Assembly: GCA_013339765.2 (NCBI GenBank)
Contig: CM023448.1
Coordinates: forward strand, 113,592,008-113,656,007
Source: Haemaphysalis longicornis
Lineage: Eukaryota; Arthropoda; Arachnida; Ixodida; Ixodidae
Length of the DNA: 64,000 nucleotides
Direction of reading: 5' to 3'
Shown piece by piece: positions 1 to 10,495 of the stretch. The position numbers were made by a program, and so were the translations under genes. Below the pieces are notes generated by a model, which saw nothing but the letters and a program-made list of their open reading frames with translations, had not been told where the DNA came from and searched no databases. Every line of letters starts with the position of its first letter. The stretch's first letter is position 1.

Positions 1-814
1 AGAAACAAATTGTTTACGGCAAGTCAGTGTGTTTTGCAACTAAGTACATAATGTCGCAACATTTTTATTGCAATCACCACTTTACTGAAAGGGAGGTACT
101 ATATGATGCCACTTGTTCCATATTGTGCCATCCATGTGTAGATTCCATTGAGCGCGGGCGTTGCAGCCACTGGCTTACAACTGGTGTGACGCGAAATCGC
201 GACAACCGGTCATAAGAGGTTAAGACAAACAACATTTTTGCTCTCTGTAACATCCACAAGGCAAAAAACCTCCGCTTAAGACGAATTTCTGATAATACGA
301 AGAAATTTTTACTGTCCCTTCAAGTTCGTCTTAACAAGAGTCTACTGTATTAGACACGAATTCACATCCTTACTTTCATCTCATTTTCAACTTGCAGCGT
401 GCGTGTGTGTGGACTTTGCAGTGCCGATGTTCAGGATATATTGTAAAACAGATGGAAGTGCTAACTGAAAGCCCATGTGCAAAGGTTTGCAAAGGGGAAG
501 TCATACCACCACACCACAAGAAGCAATTTTAGGAAAACCCTGTGCGGTTTTAAAAGCCTGACCCAATTTTGAAGCAGCAGCAATAAATGGCCCAACGGGA
601 GAAAAGGCTGGCATCAGCAGCGTCTGTAGCAGTGAAAAGGATCTTCCTTGGAGTATTCTTCGCACTAATACAACACAAAGAAATGGGCATGCACAGAGTC
701 ACGTGGGAAGTGGAGACAGCAGTGGTGGCTGTGGCTGTCGATCAGTGTTCAGCGGCAGCGACAGGTCATCAAGCACACATCGAGCTCCAGTGGTGCAACC
801 GTCAGTACTGAGCC
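1..814. other. Unannotated flank
   Basis: AT-rich sequence with only short, unrecognised open frames on both strands. No NTE-like exon, terminal inverted repeat or tRNA-like box was seen. It may be the far 3' intron, 3' UTR or intergenic DNA of the NTE gene. Confidence 0.5.
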
Positions 815-2276
815 GGGTCGCTCTAAAAACTCCAAAAACAATGACAGGAACTCTAAAAACAACGACCCGCGCCAAGCTATTCACAAAACTGAAATGAGCG
901 CTCAGGTGAGATACAGTTAAACCTCGTTATAACGAGACGGGCTATAACGAAATAATGGATATAACGAGCAAATCGTAATTCCCCTTGAAAGTCCGTCCCC
1001 ATAGAAACCAATGTATTTAAAACCTCGTTTTAACGAGGTAAAATTTCCCCGTTACGGGATATAACGAACAAATTTCATTGAGAAATCAAATTTTGAGCTA
1101 ATTTTACAACAGTGCGCAACGCGGATTTGAGACAGTGCGTGACGCGGCAACTGTATTAGCAGTTCAAAACTCCCGCCACGCGCGCGAAGCTGGCTGGCGC
1201 GCCATGCGGACGCTGCGCCCGCGAAGCCCCCACCCTCCTCTCGCTGCGCACGGCATGCAGACAATGGGGCCCTTCGGACTCACCACGGGCTCCCCGAGAA
1301 GCAGTCCGACGTTCGATTTTCCCACATATCCCTATGGTTTCGGGGAATCTGCGGACTATCCGCGGTGAGCCCGAGAAGAACCCCCAATGCACACGGCGCG
1401 CGCGGTTGCGTCGCCTTCCCCCCCCCTCCCCCTCCTCTCCTCCCCTGTTCGTATCACCGACGTCGCTGCGTAGTTGTGTGTGCATGGGTTTTGCAGTCTT
1501 CAGCCTTATCTTTTTATCGTACTGCCGGCGTGATTCCAACAACGCGAGTGCGACAGGCGGGAAGCGAAAGACTATCACGCTTGAACAGAAGACGGCTATA
1601 ATAAAAGCCGTCGCATCGGGCGCAAAGTGCACTCCGTGGTAAGGTGGCAAGAGACTGACGTGTGGACGAGTACGCTGTGCACCATCGTGAGCAACCGAGA
1701 GTCCATCGTCAGCGCTGTTGCACATGGCTTGAAAAGAAGCGCTAAGGACGGCGTCGGAGGCACTAGATGCGGTGGACGTGCTGCCTCGCTTCGGCGCGCA
1801 CGAGGGCGGCGAAGATGGCGTGAACGTAGCGGCCGCAGCTGAGGGAGCCATCGCTCGCACCAGGAAGGTGCATCAATGTCCAATTACGGACTTCTTCGTA
1901 GCCAAGTCTGTTTGAAATACGAGTTTTGAACTGCAATAAAGTAGGTTCGTGACTTTTCCTTTTTACCTCCGGAATGTGTTTATTTTACGGACTATCGCCG
2001 TGCAGCAAGAAGCTATTTCGCCCGCTTTTTGTTTTAGGTAACTACAATGCATAATATTTGCAGTAAATGTCGGCTACGGCTATAACGAAATATTGGCTAT
2101 AACGAGCAAATCGCGGCGCCCCTTCAATTTCGTTATAACGAGGTTTAACTGTATAACTTTGTGCAGGGTCGCTCTAAAAACTCCAAAAACAATGACAGGA
2201 ACTCTAAAAACAACGACCCGCGCCAAGCTATTCACAAAACTGAAACGAGCGCTCAGGTGAGATATAACTTTGTGCA
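815..2276. repeat. 111-bp tandem duplication split by a Tigger element
   Basis: The segment 815-913 (starting GGGTCGCTCTAAAAACTCC) recurs at 2166-2264 with one base change seen. The 12 bases TAACTTTGTGCA follow copy 2 and also lie right of the inserted Tigger (2154-2165). Copy 1 is therefore 815-913 plus 2154-2165 and copy 2 is 2166-2276, a head-to-tail dimer of 111 bp, with 914-2151 inserted at a TA. Confidence 0.85.
914..2151 (+). mobile_element. Tigger/pogo element, internally deleted, with TA target site
   Basis: Terminal inverted repeats are identical over 22 bases (CAGTTAAACCTCGTTATAAC and onward) and are flanked by TA at 912-913 and 2152-2153. A plus-strand fragment at about 1558-1629 encodes KRKTITLEQKTAIIKAVASG, the psq-type helix-turn-helix start of pogo/Tigger transposases. 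It then breaks frame, with TLCTIVSNRE recognisable downstream. No DDE catalytic region remains. Subterminal ATAACGA repeats continue inward on both sides. Confidence 0.88.
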
Positions 2277-2317
2277 CCCTTTGATCAGGAAGCCTGGGAC
2301 CTTGCCCGTCCTCTTCC

Positions 2318-2403
2318 TTATCCAGGGAGTGCATACTGGGACAGCATGAGCACGGCCTCGTTATTTAAATTTAAAAGGGAAGCACGAGGCTGGAGTTGGC
2401 CCA
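2318..2403 (-). CDS. sws: Tentative last NTE exon (short C-terminal tail)
   Basis: A good acceptor (TTATCTCCTTACAG) 68 bp below the exon 18 donor opens a frame compatible with its one-base overhang. This frame encodes 27 residues, starting VGQLQPRASLLNLNN, and ends in TAA at 2318-2320. NTE C-terminal tails are not conserved, so there is no family match to confirm it. Competing readings are read-through of exon 18 to the stop at 2371 and a last exon left of the window. Confidence 0.3.
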
Positions 2404-2471
2404 CTGTAAGGAGATAAGCTCAGCCAACCCCGAGACTGCTGCACACAGCTGTGGGTGCGAGCGAGACATAC
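2404..2471 (-). other. Possible 68-bp terminal intron of NTE
   Basis: It starts GTATGTC and ends CTCCTTACAG on the minus strand. It is open in the exon 18 frame, so its status as intron is unproven. Confidence 0.3.
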
Positions 2472-2559
2472 CTGAGGAGTGTCCCTTCTGGGGCTGCTTG
2501 ATGGCGCACACCATCTCGGCCAGGTCGGTGAAGGTGGTGGGGCGGCCCTCCTTGCCAAC
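2472..2559 (-). CDS. sws: NTE exon 18: FTDLAEMV near the C-terminus
   Basis: Encodes VGKEGRPTTFTDLAEMVCAI and KQPQKGHSS. FTDLAEIVSRI is the last conserved block of human PNPLA6. The acceptor is GCCTGCTGCAG and the donor CCTCAG|GTATGT is strong. The frame also stays open through the donor to a stop at 2371, so an unspliced terminal exon is possible. Confidence 0.9.
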
Positions 2560-2877
2560 CTGCAGCAGGCACACAAGCACGTGAGGGTGCAAATTAAACA
2601 TCTCGGCTACCAAGTGCATCGGGGGAGGGGAGCTACAAATGGATTTAGACCATCTACATGGTGCTCTTTTGCACTAATCAGGATACCAAAAAATACCATC
2701 TTCGATGCAGATGCTCGATACCTTACAAAACGTATTTTCAACACCAGTACCAATACCAATAATCAAAAATGTACAATCAGTACTTTGACGAAACTACATT
2801 TAAAAAAATTTTCACATTCAAATTTCTGGGGTTTTACACACTGAAGCTATACCTGGGCTATGGGGTGTGCTGTAATC

Positions 2878-3045
2878 AAGGGCTATGGATTAATTTAGAC
2901 CACCTGGAGATCTTTAAAGCATAAAACCTTTACACACGGGTATTTCATTTTTAGCCTCCATCAGAAAAACAGCCGCCAAGGCTGGAGAAAACCCATGTCG
3001 TCGTGTTCAGCAGTACAGTGTCTCAGCCACTGAGTCTTAGCCTGA
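2878..3045 (-). repeat. Diverged tRNA-derived SINE (Ruka-like), reverse orientation
   Basis: It contains the family body strings GGATTAATTTAGACCACCTG, GATCTTTAAAGC, ACACGGG and GCCTCCATCAGAAAAAC, then a decayed tRNA-like head ending CAGCCACTGAG. No clear target duplication was seen. Confidence 0.7.
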
Positions 3046-3340
3046 TACAGCTGTAAAGGTACATTCTTCTGGACTTGTAGACGAAGTAAGACCAGTATAC
3101 GTCTGCAAACGCAAATGTGAAATCTTTCTGTAACAAACTGCTAATTACTCTAAGACTGTCCTTCCTATGTAAAACGATGCTTGTTGCTGATCAAGGTGCC
3201 GTCGTGCATAGCTGCTTTCATCTACTGTGCAACTGAAACGTCACGAGAGCGACAGAAAGCCAGAGTACCACAGGCACAGATCCTGTTTGTGCCGCTGCAG
3301 TGAAAATGGCGGCCTTCCGCCGACTCTGCAGAACAAAAAA

Positions 3341-3475
3341 GTGGATGCATTGCGATGCATTGCGCAGGTAGTACGAGTTGGCCAATAGGTTCCAATGGGT
3401 TCCAATGGATGCATTGCGATGCATTGCGAGGTAGTACGAGTAATGGGTTCCAATAGGTTCCAATGGGTTCCAATT
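3341..3475. repeat. Composite tandem repeat, period about 64 bp
   Basis: It is built from doubled ATGCATTGCG units, GGTAGTACGAGT and tripled GGTTCCAAT units. The whole arrangement is repeated about twice and ends a few bases before the left terminus of the next Tigger. Confidence 0.85.
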
Positions 3476-3483
3476 AAAGAATA

Positions 3484-4376
3484 CAGTCAAACCTGGACAG
3501 AACGAAGTTGACAAAAATTTCCAAATTTTTCATTATATGCAGGTTTTCGTTAAATGCAGGTTTTGAGTTAAGGCTCGCGTGAGTGAGGTTGAAACGAAAC
3601 CGAAATTATAATAGACATCAGTGACAGTGAACTCGCCCTTCAAGAATGCGTTTCGCAGTGAAAACTGTGTGATTTGCGCCAGCTGCTTTCCCACGAGCTT
3701 ATGGCACTACACGGCTCACCAAAGAAGCAAGGTCACGTTTACCCCCGTGTTCACAAACGTAACTCAAGTATCCCTTTTGCCTTTTGACACTTTTCAGTGC
3801 CTTATCGAGTTTCAAGAACCAAACTTATGTTGAAAGGGTGCCTTTTCGTGAATTTGATGTACTTGATGCTCTTTTCCGCACTCAAAAATGGCAGGAGGGT
3901 GCTAGCTGGGATATTGTACCGGGTGGCGACATTCTTCTTTTTCGCTGACTGAGACTGCATTTAAAATTGAGAGCTTGTCTTGAAAAGATAAAACTTTTCG
4001 TTTTGTGGCAGCAGAACTCATCACCGACGAACCGCACCGCAGATAGCAGCAGTGGAGACGCCCAACTACACACCGCCAGGCAGGCCCAGCACCTAGCCGA
4101 CACCGCACTCACACATGGAAACACACAGTAGTTTGCGGTGCGGGTGAAATTAGCTAAAGTAGTGCATTTCTCCAGCCGATTTTTTAGAAAAAGCGCAAAA
4201 GATCATGACTTATCAGCGTAGCGAATGTGTTGCATCAAGGTTAACCGTCGCTATGCCTTCATTACAGAGAGGTCGCAAATACATGGGCTTCAATGAGGCT
4301 GGCAATGGGAAATTGAAAAACTTCGTTAAATCCAGGAATTCGTTACATAGAGGTTCGCCACATCCAGGTTTAACTG
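3484..4376 (-). mobile_element. Tigger/pogo element relic, TA flanked
   Basis: The left end is CAGTCAAACCTGGACAGAAC; the reverse complement of the right end is CAGTTAAACCTGGATGTGGC. TA lies at 3482-3483 and 4377-4378. The minus strand at about 3905-4012 encodes KRKVLSFQDKLSILNAVSVS, the psq helix-turn-helix start of a Tigger transposase. The catalytic part is absent. Confidence 0.85.
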
Positions 4377-4378
4377 TA

Positions 4379-4975
4379 TAACTAAAAACCACAAGCTTTC
4401 CTTGTGCTGAGGTAACAGGGGTTTGTTGGAGAGTTTCCTCCTTCCAACAACAACATAATGCACCAGCTGATGCGATTGCTGCTGAAGCTGATGACATTAC
4501 AATCTCCTACAACTGCAGGCAACCAGAGCACTTGCCACACAACAGTAGAGCGAAACAAGTCTGACTGCAGCCAGTGCGAAGCTTAGATCCTGGGCAACAG
4601 AACATAGCAGGAAAATAGCTGGGGCAGAGAGGTTAGGGTGCATGCAGAGCTGCAGCAGGGGTAGCTTGAAGCAAGTAAGCAGATTGAATGATACAGGGTA
4701 GCCTTCAATGTAACATAGCCAGCAGAATTCGTCATTTACTCCATTACATTAAAATTCATATTAGACCTGGCACTAGCCAAATGGCTACGGATCTAAGCAC
4801 TGTTTTGAATGAGTAATCTATAAACACGAATAAAATGAAACCAAGTTGAATATTATCAAACAGCCTTTCACCGCTGACAGAACTGCCTTTTACGAGGTCG
4901 TGATAACTCGCCCTGTAGTTGTAAGGAACGTGTTCAGGCACTGGAGACCACCGTGATGTAGACAGCAACTACTAC
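4379..4975. other. Intron sequence with nothing recognised
   Basis: Part of the intron between NTE exons 17 and 18. AT-rich, no repeat ends or coding matches seen. Confidence 0.5.
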
Positions 4976-5260
4976 AGTGGGGAGAGAGAGTGGTGCGGCA
5001 CGTGCCTGGATGGAGCGCGCCTTGTCCAGGTTGAGCACAGAGCGCAGCGTGCGCTGGCCGGCCTTCATGCCGGCAAAGAGGGTGCGGCCGTGAACGTAGC
5101 CCACTTCCATGATCTCGTCGAAGGAGCCAAACTGGAGCGTCTTGTAGCGGTCAATGGGTGGCCGCACGTACGTGCAGTAGTCGCTAGACTTGACCTCCTC
5201 CAGCTGCCGCACGCAGCTCACGTACGCCAGGCGTGACTGGATCTCGGGCAGGCTTGGGAT
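4976..5260 (-). CDS. sws: NTE exon 17: IQSRLAYVSCVRQLEEVK
   Basis: The longest exon, 95 codons in one frame: IPSLPEIQSRLAYVSCVRQL, then SSDYCTYVRPPIDRYKTLQF and GSFDEIMEVGYVHGRTLFAG, ending LSLPT. It is collinear with human and fly NTE. The acceptor is TTCTGCCCAG. The donor ACT|GTAGTA is weak but it is the position that keeps phase 0 into exon 18 and drops a non-conserved VVVAVY read-through. Confidence 0.95.
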
Positions 5261-5990
5261 CTGGGCAGAACAGTGACACTGAAGCCCTGAAGCCACGGTG
5301 GCATGGACCCAGGGTGTCGAACCAAAAAACTAGTTCGGGCAGCCTCATTTCAATCCACTTCAAGTAAATCAATACGCTTAATGGTTTGCAAATTGGTTCG
5401 TGCAAATTCAGCAAATTCACAAACTGGTTCAGTCAGTTTAACCTGATAAAAAAATGCAAAAAATAGGGAGAATGAAATCGCTCGGTCCAGCGTCTCAAAC
5501 CAAGCTACTAGTAAGGAGACACCACAGAGGCATAGCGCCAACCATGAAACCGGAAAATATTCACCATAATTTGAAACTATTTACACAAAATTATTATCCG
5601 CTTTGTATGAAAAAATAGCTGCTTGCACAGCCCCAGCTGTGCAACCCAAACAACAGATTTTCAATGTTGTAAGGGTTCCTTACTGGCTCAAAGCCACAGA
5701 TGTAACTTCTGACTGGCTCTAACAATAGCCTTTTTCAGCTTTTTGAACATATGACAGGAGTATTTTTTAGGCTGCTTAGCATAAGCAGAGTACAGTGCGA
5801 GTTAAATGTCCATGCCAGCTGACAATGTAGCAGCCAACTGCAATGCCCATGCTCGTTGGCTGTTCATTTTGAAATGGACTTCCGAGAGACTTGTTTAGCG
5901 AAGAAAACAATGTCACTGAAATAACTGACCAAACATTCGAGGCACTTTTTTCGAGATAAAAAAGGTTCCCCCTGTGTTTTGCAGCCTTAC
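5261..5990. other. NTE intron 16/17, no feature seen
   Basis: 730 bp between exon 16 and exon 17. It contains ordinary AT-rich sequence and short homopurine runs; no transposon terminus was recognised. Confidence 0.6.
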
Positions 5991-6139
5991 CTTGACCGTG
6001 TTAGAGATTGGGTTCCAGCGCTTGAAGAGCAGCCACCAGCCACTGAGGCAGTCACCGTAGTTGGTCAGGTCAGTGTCGTCCTGGCTGCCCACGTCCACGG
6101 CTATGATGGTCTCAGCGCCCATTTCGCGCATTATGTCCG
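5991..6139 (-). CDS. sws: NTE exon 16: IAVDVGSQDDTDL
   Basis: Encodes DIMREMGAETIIAVDVGSQD, then DTDLTNYGDCLSGWWLLFKR and WNPISNTVK. It is nearly identical to Drosophila IIAIDVGSQDDTDLTNYGD. The acceptor is GTGCCCTCCCAG|CG and the donor is GTCAAG|GTAAGG. It has two leading bases and is phase 0 out. Confidence 0.95.
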
Positions 6140-9100
6140 CTGGGAGGGCACAACACACACACCAATGAGACATCCCCCCACTGCATCCCCCACCAAAGTG
6201 CTATCTTTCAGAAGCCCCTGATTTCAGTGTGCCACAGCTGAAAGCACTAAGCAAGGTTTGTAACCGCACGTTTGTGGCGCAGTTGCATACCAGTGCAGGC
6301 GACTGCAATAACCTGCCAAAATCTCAGTAGTGCACCAAAATAGTGTACAAAATAAAGCTAACTTATCAGTGGTTATGCTTTCGTGTCCCAACACCCAACC
6401 TCAACGCTAGGCTGCTCATCTCAGCACACAACGGCAAGCACTGTAGGTCCCACGCTAAATTTCAACCCCTTGTGCTGCAAAAGCTACAGCAGTCATCAAG
6501 GGTCGATTCCCAGTGCTGAAAGCCAGCACAGAACACCAACAAGTGACACAATGCTTACCTGCGCTGTAAAAAGGGCTCGGCTAAATAAGCTGCTATAATG
6601 CGGCAGTGACTAAGGCGAACAACTGAACCTTGCATGCCTTTGCTACCAACAATGGTTGCTGCAAGTCAGTCATGAACAGCCCGAAACTGCCCCTGTGCAG
6701 AGATGTCCGCCAGAACTGACCTAACCCAATCTATTACAGTGCACCTAGTTAATGAATGTGCTTCAACACAAGACACCCTCATAAAGCTCTATTACCTGCC
6801 TTAATAAAAAAGAATAAGCATCTGAAACCCCCTCACTACCATGATGTTAGAGTCCATACAGCCACGAGCCAAATTTGCTTAAATGGACACTGAAGTGAAT
6901 TCGTCAGTCTAATTTGCGGCTACATTGTTAAGTTTAGTTTAACCTGTAACGAGACTTTAGCCGAAGCCCACAGCCACAGTTTATATGCGATGGGCCACAG
7001 AAGAACAAACACCATGTGCCGTTTGCAGCTGCCGCACCAATTACTGATTTGCAATGCATTTTCATGCTGAGCATCTCAGCCTTCAAAATTTTGATTTTTG
7101 CCCCTTTCACAGCTACAGATGTTAACCGTTTCAAATGTAACATCTGTTATGTTAGTGTCACATCTGTAATGCAATCTGTAACACCTGCAACAGTAATCTG
7201 TAACCGTTACAGAGGTTACAGATTAAAGATGTTAAGCATGCTAGTAACCCACAAATTTAGCCTTGCAGACTTGCCAGTGTGTCGACACAGTCGATGCCAG
7301 CAAATTGTCGGGGAGGATGACGCGAGAAAAATGAGCACAATTTCGAACACAATTTTTAAATTCAAAACTGCGTGTGAATTGATTGAGACTACTCGGATTA
7401 TGGCCTAGCAATCCTAGGTTTTAATCTGGAAAGGTAATTTTGAAAATGCTTCGAACTCACTTTAGTGTCCCTTTCGGCGACAAACAGTGCTTTGCTTCTT
7501 TAAAAACAGATGATAGGAGACACATAACTTCATAAATTAAATCTGATTTCATGATATTGGTACTTTCTGTGTTATTAAAAACAATTGCAGCCGTGAGTGG
7601 CACATTTGTATTCATGGCAGTGCAATCTGCCAATATAGGCCAAACCCTGCAATAAACATGCAGACAACAAGCATGCTAAAAGGATAAAGGTTTTCTACAT
7701 AAATGCGAAGTATGAAGAAGCAAGCTTGATTTACAAAGCAAAGGAAATGCACACCCATACACAATGGACTGAGACAAGACAAACCACAGATTGCATGCTG
7801 GATCCAGCTAAATGCCAGGGCCTCTCCTTTACATGCAAGCTGTTAAACTTACTTTGGTGGTAGGAACACCGCAAACAGGCTATATCAGGGTACGAGTGTA
7901 TGCCATACTTTAACGTATCTTTCAGCCCTGTCAAATGGACCTGCTGGTATGGCCACTCATGTAATGTTGGGTTTAAAAAAAGAGAAAAAAAAAATTTGTT
8001 GAGATGTTGGTGAAACAGCGCAGTAACGGGGATGAAAGCAAGAGGGCACCCCACAAGCACTTGCAGTAACCCCTCTTTCTTTCATTCCCGTCCCTGCGCC
8101 GTTTCACCAACATGTTAAGAAACTAACTGGCCCAAATTCAAGCTTTAGTTGAAATTTCATTGCTAATCTAGGCCGCATACGTAAAAACAGCCTTTTTTTC
8201 TTTCTTCTAAATCAGAAGTTAAGGATCGTATGGACTAGCAAGCAGGCTGTGTACAAGAATCAGTAATTATTAAACTACATATGGTCAGCTTAAAGTGTAA
8301 CATAAAAGACCAATGTGTTACTATTTCACATACTTCCCTTGTGTTCCTGTCTGCAAACGAAGCCAAGAAAAATTGTACGATCACCCCCAACTGTGGACAA
8401 ATTCTGCTGACACACAGCACAGTCACACTCCACTCAGCTAAGAGTCAGAAAACTTGTCACCAGACTGATATAAATAAAATAACATCTAGGAGGCAAGGCA
8501 TTTCAACCCCCTCACTGAAAGCTCATTGCCAGTGAAGGTGGAATGAGAAAGCACTGCAATTACGAAGTTATCAACACAGAACATATGTATTGTGTGTAAC
8601 CATGAGGGAAATGTTTTCTGTCATTTCTGTTCTCTGCATGGTCTATTGCTTGTACAATGAGTAGCAATTGGAGGAGCTCAACAGCAAATGCGTTCAGATG
8701 ACTGACAAGCTCTGGCAGCCTATTTCATGGTCCAGAAGTTCCCTTTTAGTGCCCATGTCCATGAAGTTACAGGAAAAGGACGACGGGTCATCCCAACTAA
8801 AATAAGGCCTGTCCTCTCTCCGAACCAACTATTGCCCTCAAAGGATGGTGCCAATTTTTGCTTGCGTTTAAGCAAATTTCAATACAATGTGACGTGTTCC
8901 AGCCCATTTATTCCCTTTGTTCTCCTTGCGCAACCATGGTTTGTCCTATGGCTTTAAAGACTTCGTGATCACACTACCTTCACTACCCACCTCCACAGTC
9001 AATATCAATAGATCTCTCATGAGGGAGCACTCTTAAGCAGCTTACCCAGATCTGTGCTCAACACCTCTGCTTTTAGTCTGTCATTACATTAGTCTGGCTG

Positions 9101-9693
9101 GCTGAGCTTCTCTCAAACGTCTCAACATTATCAACCAAATGCGAGGTAAAGTGGTGAAACAGTGCAAGCCAGCCTAAACATTTAAGGACGCACTAAAGTG
9201 ACAGTGCTTTGCCTATTTTTTTTAAACCAAAATAATCTGTCCCAATAGCAATTTTATTTTAGCGACTGACTCTGCCATAAAGACATAGATACATCCCTGT
9301 ATGCTGCTCTCAGTGGCCAGGTAAATAATGCTGGAGCTCTGCCCAGAAGGCAAGGAAGAAAAGAGTCCTCCCCACTCACTGGATGCTTAGCTTTGATTCC
9401 GCATGACAGCACAAAAACAAAGTAGATTTGCAGTTCACAATCAAGGACACGCAACAACAATCTATAAGACACGCCACATGCGCATGCACTTCCACTGGTG
9501 CAAGTGAACGTAAAAATGGCGACCGACGGAACACGGTGAAACCCTCTGAACTCGGCTGCACCAATGGACTGGCACCCACGAAGCCAAGCCGCTTCCCCAG
9601 GCAGGCGGCATTGGTGCAGCCGAGCGCCAGCCCCCCGTGCATGCTGGCACGGCGGCAGCAGGACCGCAAGCCAGGGCGCCGCCAAGCCTTTAC
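6140..9693. other. NTE intron 15/16, mostly featureless
   Basis: A 3.6-kb intron. The only structure noted is a fold-back at 8003-8113 and a cluster of TGTAAC/GTTACA words near 7130-7225. Confidence 0.5.
8003..8113. repeat. Imperfect inverted repeat (fold-back), 35-bp arms
   Basis: The left arm 8003-8038 (GATGTTGGTGAAACAGCGCA and onward) pairs with the right arm 8079-8113 (ending GCGCCGTTTCACCAACAT). About four mismatches; the loop is about 40 bases. Confidence 0.75.
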
Positions 9694-9811
9694 CTGGAAC
9701 ATTGTTCACATAGCAGCCGTCGACTAAGAGGTGGGCCGTCGCAGGGATCGCATAGTGGTGGCAGGGGCCCCACGATGCTCATGCTGGCTCGAACGTAGTG
9801 CCACAAGGAAC
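9694..9811 (-). CDS. sws: NTE exon 15, copy A: duplicated alternative catalytic Asp exon, one extra base
   Basis: A second version of exon 15, 566 bp downstream of copy B. It has the same length (118 bp), the same phases and intact borders (acceptor CTGTGTAAG|GT, donor GTTCCAG|GTAAAG). It encodes SLWHYVRASMSIVGPLPPLC then DPCDG; one frame later HLLVDGCYVNNVP. The Asp codon (9719-9721) is kept but the second Gly of DGG is Cys and YMPP is LPP. The extra base lies in a CCC run (9733-9735 on the plus strand) at the same codon boundary as in copy B. Including both copies would duplicate a patatin core strand, so mutually exclusive use is the likeliest reading. An alternative is that A is a decaying copy. 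Confidence 0.7.
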
Positions 9812-10377
9812 CTTACACAGAGCAACCGAAAAGGACTTCAAGCACCACGGAGCCGCTCCAACACTCGGGGGGCCCTTCTAGTCCACGACGGCGACTTTCC
9901 ACGTTCTGGCCAAACGGACACGGCACCCACAAGGGCCTTCTTTGGCTTTTGGTACTGCGGCGACATGTTTGTCACCACCCGTTTGTTTTGACGGCTGTCT
10001 CAATGCAATGTGTCATGGCTCTCTAGCACATTTTGGAGCTTGCCACCACCAGCCTATTGCAGCACAAGGCGACACCCTGTGCGGGTGCCCCGCAGCGGAC
10101 GACAGCTACGGCCTGTGCCCCAGCTGCTGACGCGCACACGACCTTCCGGCAGGCAGCCAGTTCAGGGAGCGACCAGTGGCTGCCCTGAAGCGGAGCGGCA
10201 GGACAGACAAGCACTAGCGGGAGGGAGAAGGGAGCTGCCGGGACGAGGGACAGAGGAGGGCAGACAGGCAGGCAGGGTTAGCCACATGCACACAGGCCAC
10301 CAGGGGGAGGGGGGTGCAGCCCGGGACGAGGGACAGAGGAGGGAGGAGACAGGTGGACAGCCCATGAACGGGCTCAC
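9812..10377 (-). other. Intron between the two exon 15 copies
   Basis: GC-rich compared with other introns, with GGACAGAGGAGG repeated at 10251 and 10331. Its short length and its place between duplicate exons fit a mutually exclusive exon pair. Confidence 0.6.
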
Positions 10378-10495
10378 CTGGAAGATTGTTGACGTATCCC
10401 CCGTCCAGAAGCAAGTGTCCCATCCACAGGGTCGCACATGGGAGGCATGTAGCCTGACAGAGACATGCTCGCTCGAATGAAGCGCCACAGAGATC
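10378..10495 (-). CDS. sws: NTE exon 15, copy B: catalytic Asp exon (DGGYVNN), one extra base
   Basis: Encodes SLWRFIRASMSLSGYMPPMC then DPVDG; in the next frame it continues HLLLDGGYVNNLP. The Asp codon is 10403-10405. Drosophila reads continuously through this point. The expected length is 117 bp; this exon is 118 bp, with the extra base in a GGG run at 10419-10421. The acceptor is CTGTTTCAG|GA and the donor is CTTCCAG|GTGAGC. This copy is the one closer to insect and vertebrate NTE (YMPP, DGG). Confidence 0.85.

Noticed and set aside
1156..1860. Minus-strand 234-codon open frame
   Set aside because: Low-complexity Arg/Ser/Pro frame antisense to the GC-rich interior of a Tigger; no domain recognised.
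7130..7225. Cluster of TGTAAC and GTTACA words as a CRISPR-like or regulatory array
   Set aside because: Irregular spacing and no conserved spacer structure; ordinary low-complexity DNA.
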